Notes under the pieces: generated by a model
Told to the model about the DNA's origin: nothing
What the model saw: the letters and a program-made list of their open reading frames with translations, nothing else
Databases searched by the model: none
Translations under genes and position numbers: made by a program
Assembly: GCF_001485535.1 (NCBI RefSeq)
Contig: NZ_BCMZ01000001.1
Location: 744,001 to 808,000 of the forward strand
Length of the DNA stretch: 64,000 bases
Source: Halobacterium sp. CBA1132
GTDB taxonomy: Archaea; Halobacteriota; Halobacteria; Halobacteriales; Halobacteriaceae
Direction: 5' to 3'
Shown: positions 1-9,033 of the stretch, one piece after another
Numbering within the stretch: position 1 is the first letter of the stretch
How the letters are laid out: every line of letters starts with the position of its first letter

Positions 1-435
1 GACTTTCCCGAGCATCCCCGCGCCCTCGTGCGGGATACAGAAGTAGTAGTAGTCGCCGGGCACCTCGAAGGTGTGCTCGTAGGTCTCGCTCGGTTGGACG
101 ATGCCGCCGCCGTTGATGCTGTTCGCCCACGCTTCTCGGGCGGCGTTCTCGTCTTCGAATCCGCCGGACGCCCAGTAGTCGGCGCCCTCGGGGACGCCGT
201 CGTCGTAGGCGGTGACGGTGTGGTTCCGCGAGCCGGTGTTCGCCCACACGACGGTGTCGCCGGCGGCGGCTTCGAACGTCGGCACGTCGTTCCCGCCGAC
301 GGCTGGCTCCGGGACGAACGCGTTCGACTGCATGCCGATGTCGTACTCGGAGCTAGACAGCGACGGCCCGATACACCCGGCCAGCGTCGCTGCGACGCCA
401 GCCCCTGCGGCGGCGAGGAACGCCCGGCGTTGCAT
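1..435 (-). CDS. Halocyanin-like type I copper lipoprotein (3' end outside window)
   Basis: The reading frame opens at the ATG ending at 435 and runs off the left edge after 145 codons. The N-terminus is MQRRAFLAAAGAGVA followed by a lipobox (LAGC), so it is probably exported, perhaps by Tat because of the RR, and lipid-anchored. The single plastocyanin/cupredoxin domain has all four expected copper ligands: a His in NHT near residue 85, then Cys, His and Met in FCIPHEGAGM near 132-141. Halocyanins are membrane-attached mobile electron carriers facing the outside. Only the last few residues should be missing. The redox partner cannot be told from this window. Confidence 0.88.
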   Translation of the reverse strand, partial: MQRRAFLAAAGAGVAATLAGCIGPSLSSSEYDIGMQSNAFVPEPAVGGNDVPTFEAAAGDTVVWANTGSRNHTVTAYDDGVPEGADYWASGGFEDENAAREAWANSINGGGIVQPSETYEHTFEVPGDYYYFCIPHEGAGMLGKV

Positions 436-566
436 ACTCGACAGTCGGACCGTCGGGCATTTATACGACGCGGTCCCGCCGACGCGAGCGCCGAAGCGGA
501 GACGACGCGGGGCCGACGGGAGCACGGATGTAAACACGTAAGGACGCCTGCCGAGATGCGTGGAAC

Positions 567-1256
567 ATGCAACCCCGCTTCGTCGGCCGGTTGGGCGTCG
601 CGGACGCCGTGACGGCGGCGAACGCGGCACTCGGGTTCGTGGCGGTGGTGGCGGCCACCGTCGACGTCGCGCTCGCCGCGCGACTGGTGTTGCTCGCCGC
701 CATCGCCGACGGCCTCGACGGCGTGCTCGCACGCAAGTACGGCGGGACGCCGGCCGGCGAACACCTCGACTCGCTGGCGGACGTGGCGTCGTTCTCCGTC
801 GCGCCGGCGTTCCTCGTCGCTATTGTCGCCCGTAACGCGTGGGGCTTCGAGAGCAGGTGGGGCGCCGTCGCGCTCGCCGCGTGCGCGCTGTTCGTCGCCG
901 CGGGCGTCGTCCGCCTCGGCCTCTACACGGCCTACGACACGGGCAACGACCACACCGAGGGCGTGCCGACGACGCTCGCCGCGACGCTGCTGGCGGCGGG
1001 CGTGCTCGCCGGCGTCGGCGGCCCGAAAATCGCTGTCGTCGCCGTCGTCGCGCTCACCGCGCTGATGGTCTCCTCGATTACGTACCCCGACCTCTACTCG
1101 CGGGACGCGCTCGCGATGGGCGCCGTGCAGGCCGCTGCCGTACTCGCGCCGACGCTCGGCCCGCGGCTGTTCCCGCGGGCCCTGCTGGCGTGGGCGTGTG
1201 CGTACCTCGTGCTCGCGCCGCGGTTCTACTGGCGCGGCGAAGGGAAACGCTCATAG
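567..1256 (+). CDS. pssA: CDP-alcohol phosphatidyltransferase, archaetidylserine synthase-like
   Basis: 229-residue integral membrane protein with about six hydrophobic helices. The CDP-alcohol phosphotransferase signature is at residues 49-72 (DGLDGVLARKYGG, then HLDSLAD), with the acidic residues that bind metal and the CDP-lipid. In archaea this family makes archaetidylserine from CDP-archaeol and L-serine, or a related polar lipid. The ATG at 567 is the first in-frame start before the conserved region. It lies 23 nt upstream of a HEAT-repeat gene and could share its transcript. The exact alcohol substrate is inferred from family resemblance. Confidence 0.8.
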   Translation: MQPRFVGRLGVADAVTAANAALGFVAVVAATVDVALAARLVLLAAIADGLDGVLARKYGGTPAGEHLDSLADVASFSVAPAFLVAIVARNAWGFESRWGAVALAACALFVAAGVVRLGLYTAYDTGNDHTEGVPTTLAATLLAAGVLAGVGGPKIAVVAVVALTALMVSSITYPDLYSRDALAMGAVQAAAVLAPTLGPRLFPRALLAWACAYLVLAPRFYWRGEGKRS

Positions 1257-1279
1257 GCGCGCTGGCGGAAGAACGTGGT

Positions 1280-2569
1280 ATGAGCGACGGGGACGAGGAA
1301 CCCGAGGAGTCGGCCGACGCGCCGGCCCCGGACGTGGACGTAGAAACGCTTCAGGGGCGTCTCGACGACGCCGCCGACGCCCTCGAAAACGCCGAGACCG
1401 AGGCCGACCTCGACGACGCCGAAGCCGTCCTCGACGGCGTCGAGTCCGACCTCGAAGCGGCGGACCTCCCGGAACCCGACGACGAAGACGAAGAGGACCC
1501 CGCCGACGAAATCGAGTCCCGGCTGTCCGAACTCCGCGACGACCTCGAAGCCCAGCGCGGGCCGTACGCCGAGGACGTCGTCGCGGCAATCGAGGACGCC
1601 CAGTCCACGCTGGAGTCGACGCGCTGGACCGAACAGGGCGAAGAACAGCTCCAGACCGCCGTCGAGGAGTACCTCGACGACGCCGGCGAGCCCCTCGACG
1701 AGACGTTCGACGGCGCTGACGAGGCCGACCCCGAGGCGCTCGCAGCGGCGCTCGGCGAGGTCGCCGAGGCCGTCGGCGCTGCCGGTCTCGACGCCGACGA
1801 GGACGCCGAAAACATCGAAGCACTGACTGAAGTGACCGAAGCGCTCACCGCGGGCGTCGAGGACGCCCAAGCGTGGGACGACCTCTCGGTCCGACAGAAG
1901 CTCCGCGCGGAAGGCTACTACGACGTGATGGGCCAGAAGCACAAGGACTTCCCGCCGGAGTGGACGGCGCTCAAGCAGTGGGAGCAACGCGAGAACGTCG
2001 ATATGATTCTGCTCTGCCTCGAACACATGGGCGACTCCGAGTTCATGGAGCGCCACTGCTTGGAGGCGCTCAAGCGCGTCGCCAGCGAGGAAGCCCTCGA
2101 CGAGGTCGGCCAGCGCGCCGCGCGCCGCGACACGCTCGCGGTCGAAATCGTCGGCCGCATCGGCAGCGAGGACGGCATCGAGCACGTCATCGACTTCATC
2201 GACGCCGACGGCAACCCGGACCTCCGCACGACCGCGCTGAAGTCCCTCGGCGAAATCGGCAGCGAGGAGACGACCCAAGACGTCGCCGACCAGCTCGTCG
2301 CCGACAACGACAGCGTGCGCAGCCGCGCGGCGCGCACGCTGGGCCTCATCGGTGACACGCGCGCCATCGCGCCGCTGACGGACGTGCTCGCCGACGACGA
2401 CAGCGACACGGTGCGCGCGTCCGCCGCGTGGGCGCTCGTCCAAATCGGCACCGAGCGCGCGCTCGAAGCCGCCGCCGAGTACGCCGACGACCGCGCGTAC
2501 ATCGTCGAACAGGAGGCCCAGAAGGCCGCCGACGCGCTCGACGCCGGCGCCGCCGAAGCCGCCGCGTAA
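1280..2569 (+). CDS. HEAT-repeat protein with long acidic N-terminus
   Basis: 429 residues. Residues 1-200 are extremely acidic (many D/E runs such as DDEDEEDPADE) and predicted helical, probably coiled. From about residue 215 (LSVRQKLRAEGYYDVMG) to the end there are four to five HEAT/PBS-lyase-like repeats (for example DSVRSRAARTLGLIGD and SDTVRASAAWALVQIG). Such repeats form a scaffold for protein binding, and no catalytic motif is visible. The start at 1280 was chosen over an in-frame extension to 839 because the extension is an arginine-rich shadow of pssA. A function is not assigned. Confidence 0.85.
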   Translation: MSDGDEEPEESADAPAPDVDVETLQGRLDDAADALENAETEADLDDAEAVLDGVESDLEAADLPEPDDEDEEDPADEIESRLSELRDDLEAQRGPYAEDVVAAIEDAQSTLESTRWTEQGEEQLQTAVEEYLDDAGEPLDETFDGADEADPEALAAALGEVAEAVGAAGLDADEDAENIEALTEVTEALTAGVEDAQAWDDLSVRQKLRAEGYYDVMGQKHKDFPPEWTALKQWEQRENVDMILLCLEHMGDSEFMERHCLEALKRVASEEALDEVGQRAARRDTLAVEIVGRIGSEDGIEHVIDFIDADGNPDLRTTALKSLGEIGSEETTQDVADQLVADNDSVRSRAARTLGLIGDTRAIAPLTDVLADDDSDTVRASAAWALVQIGTERALEAAAEYADDRAYIVEQEAQKAADALDAGAAEAAA

Positions 2570-2621
2570 CCCTTCTCGCACTCCCCGACCTTTAGGTACG
2601 AAGCCGGGACCAACCCGGGGC

Positions 2622-4205
2622 GTGCTCGCGCGCCTCGCGGTCGCCGTCCTGCTCGCGTCGGCGACCATCACGGCTGTCGCGCCGAACCCAGCCAGCGACG
2701 GCGACGCCGGCGAGTTCGTCGCCGTCACGTTCGACGAACCGACGAACACGACCGGCTGGACGCTCGCCGACAGCAACGACGCCGCGCGACTCCCGAACCG
2801 CACGCTCTCGGGAACGGTCGCGCTCTCGACCCAGCCGGAAGTAGCCCGGAACCGCACGGAGTACCCGGTCGTCGGATTGACCGGCTCGCTCGCGCTCGCG
2901 AACGGCGGCGAGACGGTCGAACTCCGCGCCGGGAACCACACCCTCAGCGAACTCGCGTACGCGGACGCGCCGACCGCCGAGCGGTGGAACGGGAACGAGT
3001 GGACGCCGCTGGGCGCGTCGTCGTTCGCACCGCTCGCCGCCGCGAACGTCTCCGTGTCCGCGTTCGCGCTCCCGGACGCCGCCGGTCCGCCACTCGACGT
3101 GCTGGAGTCCGCACAGAACCGCCTCTTCCTCGCAGGCTACACGTTCACGTCCGCTCGCGCCACCCGCGCGCTCGTCGCGGCCGCCGAGCGCGGCGTGGAC
3201 GTGCGCGTACTCGTGGAGGGCGGCGTCGCCGGCGGCGCACCCAGCCCCGAGGACCAACGACTCGACGCGCTCCGGGATGCTGGTGTCGACGTGCGCGTCC
3301 TCGACGGCGAGCGCGCACGCTACAGCTTCCACCACGCGAAGTACGCCGTCGCCGACGACCGCGCGGTCGTGCTCTCGGAGAACTGGAAGCCCTCCGGCAG
3401 CGGCGGCCACGGCAACCGCGGGTGGGGCGTCACCGTCGTGGACCCTGCCGTCGCTGATTACCTCGCGGGCGTGTTCCGTGCGGACATTGGCTGGCCGGAC
3501 GCCAAACCGTGGCGGGGCGTCCGCGAGAACTTCACCGTCGTCGACGGTGAACCGGCGACTGCGTCGTACCCGACGCGGTTCCCGCCGGTCGACGCGCGAG
3601 CCGACAGCGTCCGCGTGCTGGTCGCACCCGACAACGCGCGCGCCGGCGTCCGGAACCTCGTCCGGTCAGCCGAGGAGTCGCTGGTCGTCGAACAGGCGAG
3701 CCTCGACCGAAACAGCGCGTTCACGAACTGGACGCTCGACGCCGCGCGCCGCGGCGTCCGCGTGCGCGTGTTGCTCTCTGGGAAGTGGTACGCCCGCGAC
3801 GCCAACCGCAACACCACCGAGCGCTTGAACCGCGTCGCCGCCGCGGAAGGGCTGAATCTCGACGCGCGACTCGTCGAGCCGCGGTCGCGCTTCGAGAAAG
3901 TCCACGTCAAGGGCGCCGTCGTGGACGGCGAGCGCGCGCTCGTCGGGAGCCTGAACTGGAACGAGCACGCCGCCACCGAGAACCGCGAAGTCGTGGTCGT
4001 CGTCGACGACGACTCGGTCGCGCGCTACTTCCAGCGCGCGTTCCGCGCGGACTGGCGCGGCGGCGCGTGGCGGCTTCCCGTCTCGCTCGCGGTGGTCGTC
4101 GCCATTGTCGTAGCCGCCGCTGCGGGCTGTGTTCGACGCGTCGAGTTCGGCGGCGACAGCGACGTCGGCCGCGACGGCTTCTGGCAGGAGAACAGGGAGC
4201 GCTGA
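2622..4205 (+). CDS. Membrane-anchored PLD-superfamily protein with lamin-tail-like domain
   Basis: 527 residues, starting at a GTG 30 nt after a TATA-like CTTTAGG, which suits a leaderless start. Order: signal/anchor 1-20; lamin-tail-like beta domain about 28-115 (EFVAVTFDEPTNTTGWTLAD); PLD domain I with H238-x-K240 and D245; PLD domain II with H428-x-K430, D435 and GSLNWNEH; transmembrane helix about 486-503; short basic/acidic tail. Two HKD motifs make one phosphodiesterase active site, so a secreted, tethered nuclease or phospholipase is likely. It ends immediately before the convergent RecJ-like gene with no gap. Substrate unknown. Confidence 0.82.
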   Translation: MLARLAVAVLLASATITAVAPNPASDGDAGEFVAVTFDEPTNTTGWTLADSNDAARLPNRTLSGTVALSTQPEVARNRTEYPVVGLTGSLALANGGETVELRAGNHTLSELAYADAPTAERWNGNEWTPLGASSFAPLAAANVSVSAFALPDAAGPPLDVLESAQNRLFLAGYTFTSARATRALVAAAERGVDVRVLVEGGVAGGAPSPEDQRLDALRDAGVDVRVLDGERARYSFHHAKYAVADDRAVVLSENWKPSGSGGHGNRGWGVTVVDPAVADYLAGVFRADIGWPDAKPWRGVRENFTVVDGEPATASYPTRFPPVDARADSVRVLVAPDNARAGVRNLVRSAEESLVVEQASLDRNSAFTNWTLDAARRGVRVRVLLSGKWYARDANRNTTERLNRVAAAEGLNLDARLVEPRSRFEKVHVKGAVVDGERALVGSLNWNEHAATENREVVVVVDDDSVARYFQRAFRADWRGGAWRLPVSLAVVVAIVVAAAAGCVRRVEFGGDSDVGRDGFWQENRER

Positions 4206-6098
4206 CTACCGCTTGGGCGCCGTGTGGAGTTCCTCGTCGAGTTCGGCTTCCGCCATCTTCTCGATGAGGGCGTCCAGCACTTCCTCGCGCATCCCGGGAA
4301 CGAAGCGGATGGAGCCGACGACGAGGTGGCCGCCGCCGGAGACGCCCGCGCCCGGCAGTTCCTCGTTGAGTTCCTCGACCATCGTCGGGATGTCGAGGCG
4401 CACGCCGTCGCTGCGGAGGACCGCGAAGTCCGGGCCGTAGCCGATTGTGATGACGGGTTCGCCCGTCTCCTCGACTTTCCGGTCGTGGATTTCGCCCGTG
4501 GTCTTCCCCGGCGCGGGGTACGTGAACCGGTGGGCGTGGTTCTCCACGTCGATGCGGTAGAGGTTCGCGCCGTTCGCGACGCGCTCGTGTTCGACGTGCG
4601 GGGACGCCGCGTCGAGCTGCTCGGCGACGTCCTCGGCGGCGCGGTTCGCGAGGAACGGCACGAGTTCGCGGTGGCGCTCCTCGTCGCCGTCGACGTTCAG
4701 CACGTCGTTGATGAGCTGCGTGCCGGGGTCGTAGCGCAGCATGTACGCCTCGTAGTCCAGCGCCTCGCTGATGTTCTGGAGGAACTCCTCGTCGTAGCCC
4801 GCGTCGCGCGCGAGTTCGAGGTAGTCGCCCATCTCGTCGGCCTTCGAGCGGTCCGAGAGGCCGGCGACCGCGGGGACGTGTTCGAGTTCCTCGGTGAGAC
4901 CGGGGTAAATCATGCGCGCGAGTTCGACGCACAGCATCCCCGTGGTGATGCGGTAGTCCTCGCCGTGGAGGTAGGGGTTGACGTGCTCCTCGACGAGCGG
5001 GTCGACGGCCTCGGGGTCGGGGTGGTGGTGGTCGACGACGACGATGGGGATGTCGTAGTTGTCAAGCGCCTTGTACGCGGGCGTGTCCTCCTCTGTGCTG
5101 CCGTTGTCCAGCATGAGCAGCAGCGGGAGCTTCTGCCCGTGGCGCGCGCGGTCTTCGAGCGCGAAGTTGAGGTCGCGGGTGGCGTCCTCCATCTCGTAGT
5201 ACGGCGCCTTGCTCGGGAGGCGCTTGAGGAGGTGGCGGGCGGCGTCGGCGTCCTGGTGGGCGTCCTCGATGAACTGCGTGAGCGCGTACTGGACGGGGAC
5301 GCTCGCGGCCATCCCGTCACCGTCGGCGTGGTGGCGCATCCGAATCGGGCGGCCTTCCAGTACCGCGCGGCGGAGCGTGCGCGCGACCGAGCGCAGTTCC
5401 GGCAACATCCCTTCGAGGGCGGGCCAGTCGACCAGCGGGTCGACGTCGATGGGTTCGGCGCGCTCGGCGAGCGCGGCGTCGAGGCGGCCCGCGACCTCGG
5501 CGGCCTCGTCGCCTTCCAGCACGTCGATTTCGGTGACTTCCACCTGGTAGGTCCCCTCGCGCTCCTCGACGTCGCCTTTCACGTGGACGAGGTCCCCGAC
5601 TTCGACGACCGGGTGCGCGCGGACGCCGGCGGCCTCGAAGGCCGTACACGGCACGGCGCTGGTCTCGTCGCGGACGCGGAAGATGGTCGGGCCCGCAGTC
5701 TGCTTGATTTGGACGACTTCGCCCTCGACGTGGACGGTCTCGCCGACCCGGTCACCGACCGTCTCGGCGTCCACGCGGTCGTAGCTGTGCGCGCGCTCGA
5801 CGGTTTCGTAGTCGTCGAGGGTTGCGAGTTCGAAGCTCAGGTCGCCGTTGTCGCGGACTTCCGTGAGCTTCACGACGACGTCGTCGTCGACGTCGAGGTC
5901 CTGCTCGCCGTCGAACGTGGACTCGTGGACGAGCCCGGAGACGTGCTCGGAGAGGTCGACGAAGACGCCGTAGTCGACGACGCCGTTGACGGTCGCGTGG
6001 TAGTACTCGCCGGATTCGACCTCCTGTGTGGTACACGAGGCGTGGAGGTCGACGACGACCGGGCGGTCGGCCCCGTCGTCGGAGGAAGCGTCAGTCAT
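4206..6098 (-). CDS. RecJ-like DHH phosphoesterase with S1 and OB domains
   Basis: 630 residues from the ATG ending at 6098; an extension to 6191 lacks conserved character and crosses the promoter. Domains: S1 RNA/ssDNA-binding domain about 33-95, OB-fold about 121-195, DHH domain from about 255 with motif [12 protein letters not shown], a metal Asp in [12 protein letters not shown] and the DHH triad D356-H357-H358, then a DHHA1 domain ending in the VSGGGHL motif. Archaeal RecJ relatives are Mn-dependent 5'-3' exonucleases or oligonucleotide hydrolases tied to replication and repair. The S1-OB-DHH order is an archaeal version; whether DNA or RNA is the substrate is open. Confidence 0.88.
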   Translation of the reverse strand: MTDASSDDGADRPVVVDLHASCTTQEVESGEYYHATVNGVVDYGVFVDLSEHVSGLVHESTFDGEQDLDVDDDVVVKLTEVRDNGDLSFELATLDDYETVERAHSYDRVDAETVGDRVGETVHVEGEVVQIKQTAGPTIFRVRDETSAVPCTAFEAAGVRAHPVVEVGDLVHVKGDVEEREGTYQVEVTEIDVLEGDEAAEVAGRLDAALAERAEPIDVDPLVDWPALEGMLPELRSVARTLRRAVLEGRPIRMRHHADGDGMAASVPVQYALTQFIEDAHQDADAARHLLKRLPSKAPYYEMEDATRDLNFALEDRARHGQKLPLLLMLDNGSTEEDTPAYKALDNYDIPIVVVDHHHPDPEAVDPLVEEHVNPYLHGEDYRITTGMLCVELARMIYPGLTEELEHVPAVAGLSDRSKADEMGDYLELARDAGYDEEFLQNISEALDYEAYMLRYDPGTQLINDVLNVDGDEERHRELVPFLANRAAEDVAEQLDAASPHVEHERVANGANLYRIDVENHAHRFTYPAPGKTTGEIHDRKVEETGEPVITIGYGPDFAVLRSDGVRLDIPTMVEELNEELPGAGVSGGGHLVVGSIRFVPGMREEVLDALIEKMAEAELDEELHTAPKR

Positions 6099-6123
6099 CT
6101 TGAGCCTAAATTCGGCGTCTGCG

Positions 6124-6131
6124 TTTTTAAC
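6124..6131 (-). promoter_or_regulatory. TATA-like promoter of the RecJ-like gene
   Basis: On the minus strand the run TTAAAAAC is centred about 29 nt before the ATG at 6098, the spacing of a haloarchaeal TATA box for a leaderless transcript. This spacing supports the 6098 start. Confidence 0.5.
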
Positions 6132-6216
6132 CCTTTTCAAGCCTGTTTGCGGCCGAACGCGAAACTCCCAGAGCGCTTCCGGAAGCCTCAACAGTCACCG
6201 CCGCGGAGTACCGACT

Positions 6217-6699
6217 ATGCTGTTCGGAGGGCGTCCCGACGTCGTCGGCATCGCACGGGAAGCCCTAGAGTTCGCGATGGAGGCCGCCGAGGACAGCCAT
6301 CCCAACGAGTACCTCGGCCTGCTGCGCGCGACGCCCGCCAAGGAGTTCGACGAGGGCCCCGACGACGGCTACGTCGTCACGGACGTGTTGATGGTGCCGG
6401 GCACCGAGACCAACCCCGTGAGCGCGACGTTCAACTCCAGTCAAGTCCCCAACGACATGCGCACCGTGGGGAGTGTTCACTCCCACCCCAACGGCGTGCT
6501 CGCGCCCTCGGACGCGGACCGCGCGACGTTCGGCAAGGGGAGCGTTCACGTCATCCTCGGCGCGCCCTACGACCCGAACTCGTGGCGCGCGTTCGACAAC
6601 GAGGGCGAACCTCGGAACCTCGACGTCTACGACGTCCCGCTCCCCGAACCCGAATCGTTTTTCGACTTCACGCAGGAAGACATCGACGAGGAACTGTGA
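6217..6699 (+). CDS. JAMM/Mov34 family metalloprotease
   Basis: 160 residues, a single MPN+ domain. The zinc motif is complete: H88-S-H90-P followed after seven residues by S98 and D101 ([14 protein letters not shown]), with candidate upstream glutamate E31. Archaeal JAMM enzymes include desampylases that cleave SAMP ubiquitin-like isopeptides, but JAMM proteins of this type also act on other substrates. The stop overlaps the next gene's GTG by four bases (GTGA), so translation is coupled to the FAD synthase. Confidence 0.82.
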   Translation: MLFGGRPDVVGIAREALEFAMEAAEDSHPNEYLGLLRATPAKEFDEGPDDGYVVTDVLMVPGTETNPVSATFNSSQVPNDMRTVGSVHSHPNGVLAPSDADRATFGKGSVHVILGAPYDPNSWRAFDNEGEPRNLDVYDVPLPEPESFFDFTQEDIDEEL

Positions 6700-7124
6700 G
6701 ACGAGTCGTCGCGCAGGGGACCTTCGACCTGATTCACCCCGGCCACATTCACTACCTGGAGGACGCTGCCGCGATGGGTGACGAACTGCACGTCATCGTC
6801 GCGCGCCGCGAGAACGTCACCCACAAGGAACCGCCGGTGCTCCCGAACCGCCAGCGCCGCGACGTCGTCGCCGCCCTCGACGCCGTCGACCACGCCCGCG
6901 TCGGCCACGACTCGGATATCTTCGCCCCCATCGAGGACATCGACCCGGACGTCATCGCGCTCGGCTTCGACCAGCACCACGACGACGACGCCATCGAAGC
7001 CGAACTCGCGGACCGCGGCGTCGACTGTGAAGTCGAGCGTGCGTCCGCTCGCGAGAAGCGCTACGACGACGAAGTACTGTCTACGGGCGACATCGTCGAC
7101 CGGATTCTCGACCAGCGCGGCTAG
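6696..7124 (+). CDS. ribL: Archaeal FAD synthase RibL
   Basis: 142 residues beginning at GTG 6696 inside the stop of the JAMM gene. It is a cytidylyltransferase-like nucleotidyltransferase with the N-terminal [15 protein letters not shown] motif (HxGH) and a C-terminal STGDIVDRI segment in the place of the ISSTRIR motif. RibL-type enzymes transfer AMP from ATP to FMN to give FAD and are the archaeal alternative to RibF. The reading frame is complete and the length is normal for the family. Confidence 0.87.
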   Translation: MRRVVAQGTFDLIHPGHIHYLEDAAAMGDELHVIVARRENVTHKEPPVLPNRQRRDVVAALDAVDHARVGHDSDIFAPIEDIDPDVIALGFDQHHDDDAIEAELADRGVDCEVERASAREKRYDDEVLSTGDIVDRILDQRG

Positions 7125-7126
7125 GG

Positions 7127-7135
7127 TTGTTTTTG
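7127..7135 (+). terminator. T-tract after ribL
   Basis: A short G-rich stretch followed by five T residues (7130-7134) directly after the ribL stop. Oligo-T runs are the usual archaeal terminator signal. No strong hairpin precedes it. Confidence 0.4.
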
Positions 7136-7208
7136 GCAGTTTGTTCGCTCGACTCTATCGGCGACATCTCCTCGAAAGCCCCCGCTCGCTCGCGGTCGCT
7201 CCCCAGCA

Positions 7209-7233
7209 TATCGCCTCCCTACGGTCGGCGATA
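7209..7233 (+). repeat. Constant-loop hairpin, copy 1
   Basis: A perfect 7-bp stem (TATCGCC at 7209-7215, GGCGATA at 7227-7233) encloses the 11-nt loop TCCCTACGGTC. The same loop, with different stems, recurs at 8802-9021, and an opposite-orientation copy lies at 11524-11544. Confidence 0.75.
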
Positions 7234-7270
7234 GCGGCTGGCGAGACGACCACGTGAACGCGAGCGAGCG

Positions 7271-7355
7271 GCCCCTTTCAGTCCCACCCATCGTTGATTG
7301 CCCAACTGGCCCTTCGCCTGTTGAGTTTCCGATAGGCTGGGACTTCGAAAAGGGC
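7271..7355. repeat. Imperfect inverted repeat, possible MITE-like element
   Basis: The left arm GCCCCTTTCAGTCCCACCC (7271-7289) pairs imperfectly with the right arm at 7335-7355, whose complement begins GCCCTTTTCGAAGTCCCAGCC. The similarity continues outward through GCGAGCG/CGCTCGC. The interior of about 45 nt has no ORF. This could be a miniature element or a stable RNA/DNA fold; no target-site duplication is evident. Confidence 0.4.
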
Positions 7356-7504
7356 TGCGCGCTCGCGCTTGCCTGGTCGGTTCGCGACGCGAGCACCGCA
7401 GCGTAGCGAGGAGCGCGGCGAGCGACCGCGAGCGCGCAGGGGCTTCCGGGGGAGAACGTCTCGCTAGCGGTCAGTTCTACGAGAGAACGGGCAGAGAAAC
7501 CGTG

Positions 7505-8647
7505 CTACAGCCCGAGTTCGCGGCCGATGACGAGGTGTTGTATCTCACTCGTTCCCTCGCCAATCTCCATGAGTTTGGCGTCGCGGAAGAATCGCTGGGG
7601 AGCGAAGTCCGTGGTGTAGCCGTAGCCGCCGAGCGTCTGGACGGCGTCCTCGGCGACTTCACGGGCGGCCTCGCTGGCATCGAGTTTCGCGAGCGCCGAC
7701 TCCTGGGTGACGGATTCGCCGTTGTCGTAGCGCGTCGCGGCCTTGTGCGTGAGGAGGCGGGCGCGCTCGGTCTTCCGGTGCATGGAGACGAGCTTGTTCC
7801 GGATGGCGTCGAACTCCGAGATGGGCTGGCCGAACTGCTCGCGCTCGACGGCGTACTCCTTGGCGGCCTCGTAGGCGCCCTGTGCGAGGCCCGTAGAGAG
7901 CGCGGCGATGGAGATGCGGCCGCCGTCGAGAGTCTTCTTCGTCTGCTCCCAGCCCTCGCCCTCCTCTCCGAGCAGGCGCTCGGCGGGAATCTGGCAGTCG
8001 TCGAACTGAATCTCGCAGGTCGGGGAGGCGTTCAACCCCATCTTGTCCCACTCGGTCGTGACCTCGAAGCCGTCGTCTTCCTCGGGGTCGACGATGAACG
8101 TGGAGATGCCGCCGTAGCCCGCGTCGGGGTCCGTGACGGCCTTCACGAGCACGCTGCCCGCGACGGAGGCGTTCGTGATGAACTGCTTCGTGCCGTTGAG
8201 CACGTACTCGTCGCCCTCGCGCTCCGCGGTCGTGTCCATGTCGCTGGCGTCGCTACCGCTGTCGGGTTCGGTGAGCGCCCACGACCCGAGGTACTCGCCC
8301 TCCGCGAGCGGGCGCAGCCAGCGTTCCTTCTGCTCGGCCGTGCCGAACAGCTCTATCGGCTTCGACGCCAGCGAGACGTGCGCGGCGTACGACAGCCCGA
8401 TGGAGCCCGAGACGCGCCCGAGCTCCTCCGCGACGAGCGCGTACATCAGTTGGTCGCCGCCGAGCCCGCCGTACTCCTCGCTGACGGGCACGCCCATCAT
8501 GTCGAGGTCCGCGAGCTCCTCGAACACCTCCGCCGGGAAGCGGTGTTCCTCCTCGATGTCCCACGCGATAGGCTCGATTTCGGCCTCCGCGAACTCCCTG
8601 ACAGTGTCCCGAATCATCCGGTGTTCGTCGGGAAGGTCGAAGTCCAT
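7505..8647 (-). CDS. Acyl-CoA dehydrogenase
   Basis: 380 residues from the ATG ending at 8647. All three ACAD regions are present: N-terminal helical domain (LPDEHRMIRDTVREFAEAEI), middle beta domain with ALTEPDSGSDA and FITNA, and C-terminal helical domain with LGGYGYTTDFAPQRFFRDAK. The catalytic base is E364 in GEGTSEIQ. The enzyme takes two electrons from acyl-CoA into FAD and passes them to ETF; short- or branched-chain substrates are typical for this subgroup. It stands alone between two long gaps, so the pathway cannot be read from neighbours. Confidence 0.9.
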   Translation of the reverse strand: MDFDLPDEHRMIRDTVREFAEAEIEPIAWDIEEEHRFPAEVFEELADLDMMGVPVSEEYGGLGGDQLMYALVAEELGRVSGSIGLSYAAHVSLASKPIELFGTAEQKERWLRPLAEGEYLGSWALTEPDSGSDASDMDTTAEREGDEYVLNGTKQFITNASVAGSVLVKAVTDPDAGYGGISTFIVDPEEDDGFEVTTEWDKMGLNASPTCEIQFDDCQIPAERLLGEEGEGWEQTKKTLDGGRISIAALSTGLAQGAYEAAKEYAVEREQFGQPISEFDAIRNKLVSMHRKTERARLLTHKAATRYDNGESVTQESALAKLDASEAAREVAEDAVQTLGGYGYTTDFAPQRFFRDAKLMEIGEGTSEIQHLVIGRELGL

Positions 8648-8801
8648 ACTGCAAACTTTGCCACCGACAGCATAAACACACCGGAACGACCGTGAACGAT
8701 TCCGCCGTTCGGTCGGTTCGCGGCCGCTCTCCGTGGGTCGCGCAGTGTTTCCACTCTCGGCAGCGTGGCCTCGAACACGTGGCTCTCGGGTCGCTTCACT
8801 C

Positions 8802-9021
8802 ACGGCTCCCTACGGTCGCCGTTCGTCGGTTCGTGTCCTCGCTTCGCTCGGACAGCGCTCCCCGCTCGCTCTAACGTGCTCTCCCTACGGTCGAGCACGC
8901 TGCTCGCGGCTCACTCCGCTCACGGTTCACTGCGTTCACCGTTCGTCGTTTCGTGCTCTCCCATTCGGTCGAGCACGCGTTCGCCGCTCACGATAACGTG
9001 GCCTCCCTGCGGTCGGCCACG
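8802..9021 (+). repeat. Array of constant-loop hairpins
   Basis: Perfect stems around loops of pattern TCNCTNCGNTC: 8802-8822 (ACGGC/GCCGT, loop TCCCTACGGTC); 8834-8854 (TGTCC/GGACA, loop TCGCTTCGCTC); 8875-8899 (CGTGCTC/GAGCACG, loop TCCCTACGGTC); 8922-8942 (ACGGT/ACCGT, loop TCACTGCGTTC); 8952-8977 (CGTGCTC/GAGCACG, loop TCCCATTCGGTC); 8997-9021 (CGTGGCC/GGCCACG, loop TCCCTGCGGTC). Stems differ yet stay complementary, and loop positions 3 and 9 also covary (C-G, G-C, A-T). Confidence 0.85.
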
Positions 9022-9033
9022 CACCCACCGGAA

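Larger units (their letters stand above)
7125..7504. other. 380-bp gene-free gap with hairpins and an inverted repeat
   Basis: No credible ORF is present on either strand between ribL and the convergent acyl-CoA dehydrogenase. The gap holds the hairpin at 7209-7233, the inverted repeat at 7271-7355, and G/C-rich blocks made of GCTCGCG-like units at both ends. Confidence 0.7.

Noticed and set aside
4224-7124. Plus-strand frame of about 960 codons spanning RecJ, JAMM and ribL
   Set aside because: Over most of its length it is antisense to the RecJ-like gene. Only the last 142 codons (ribL) are real, with their own GTG.
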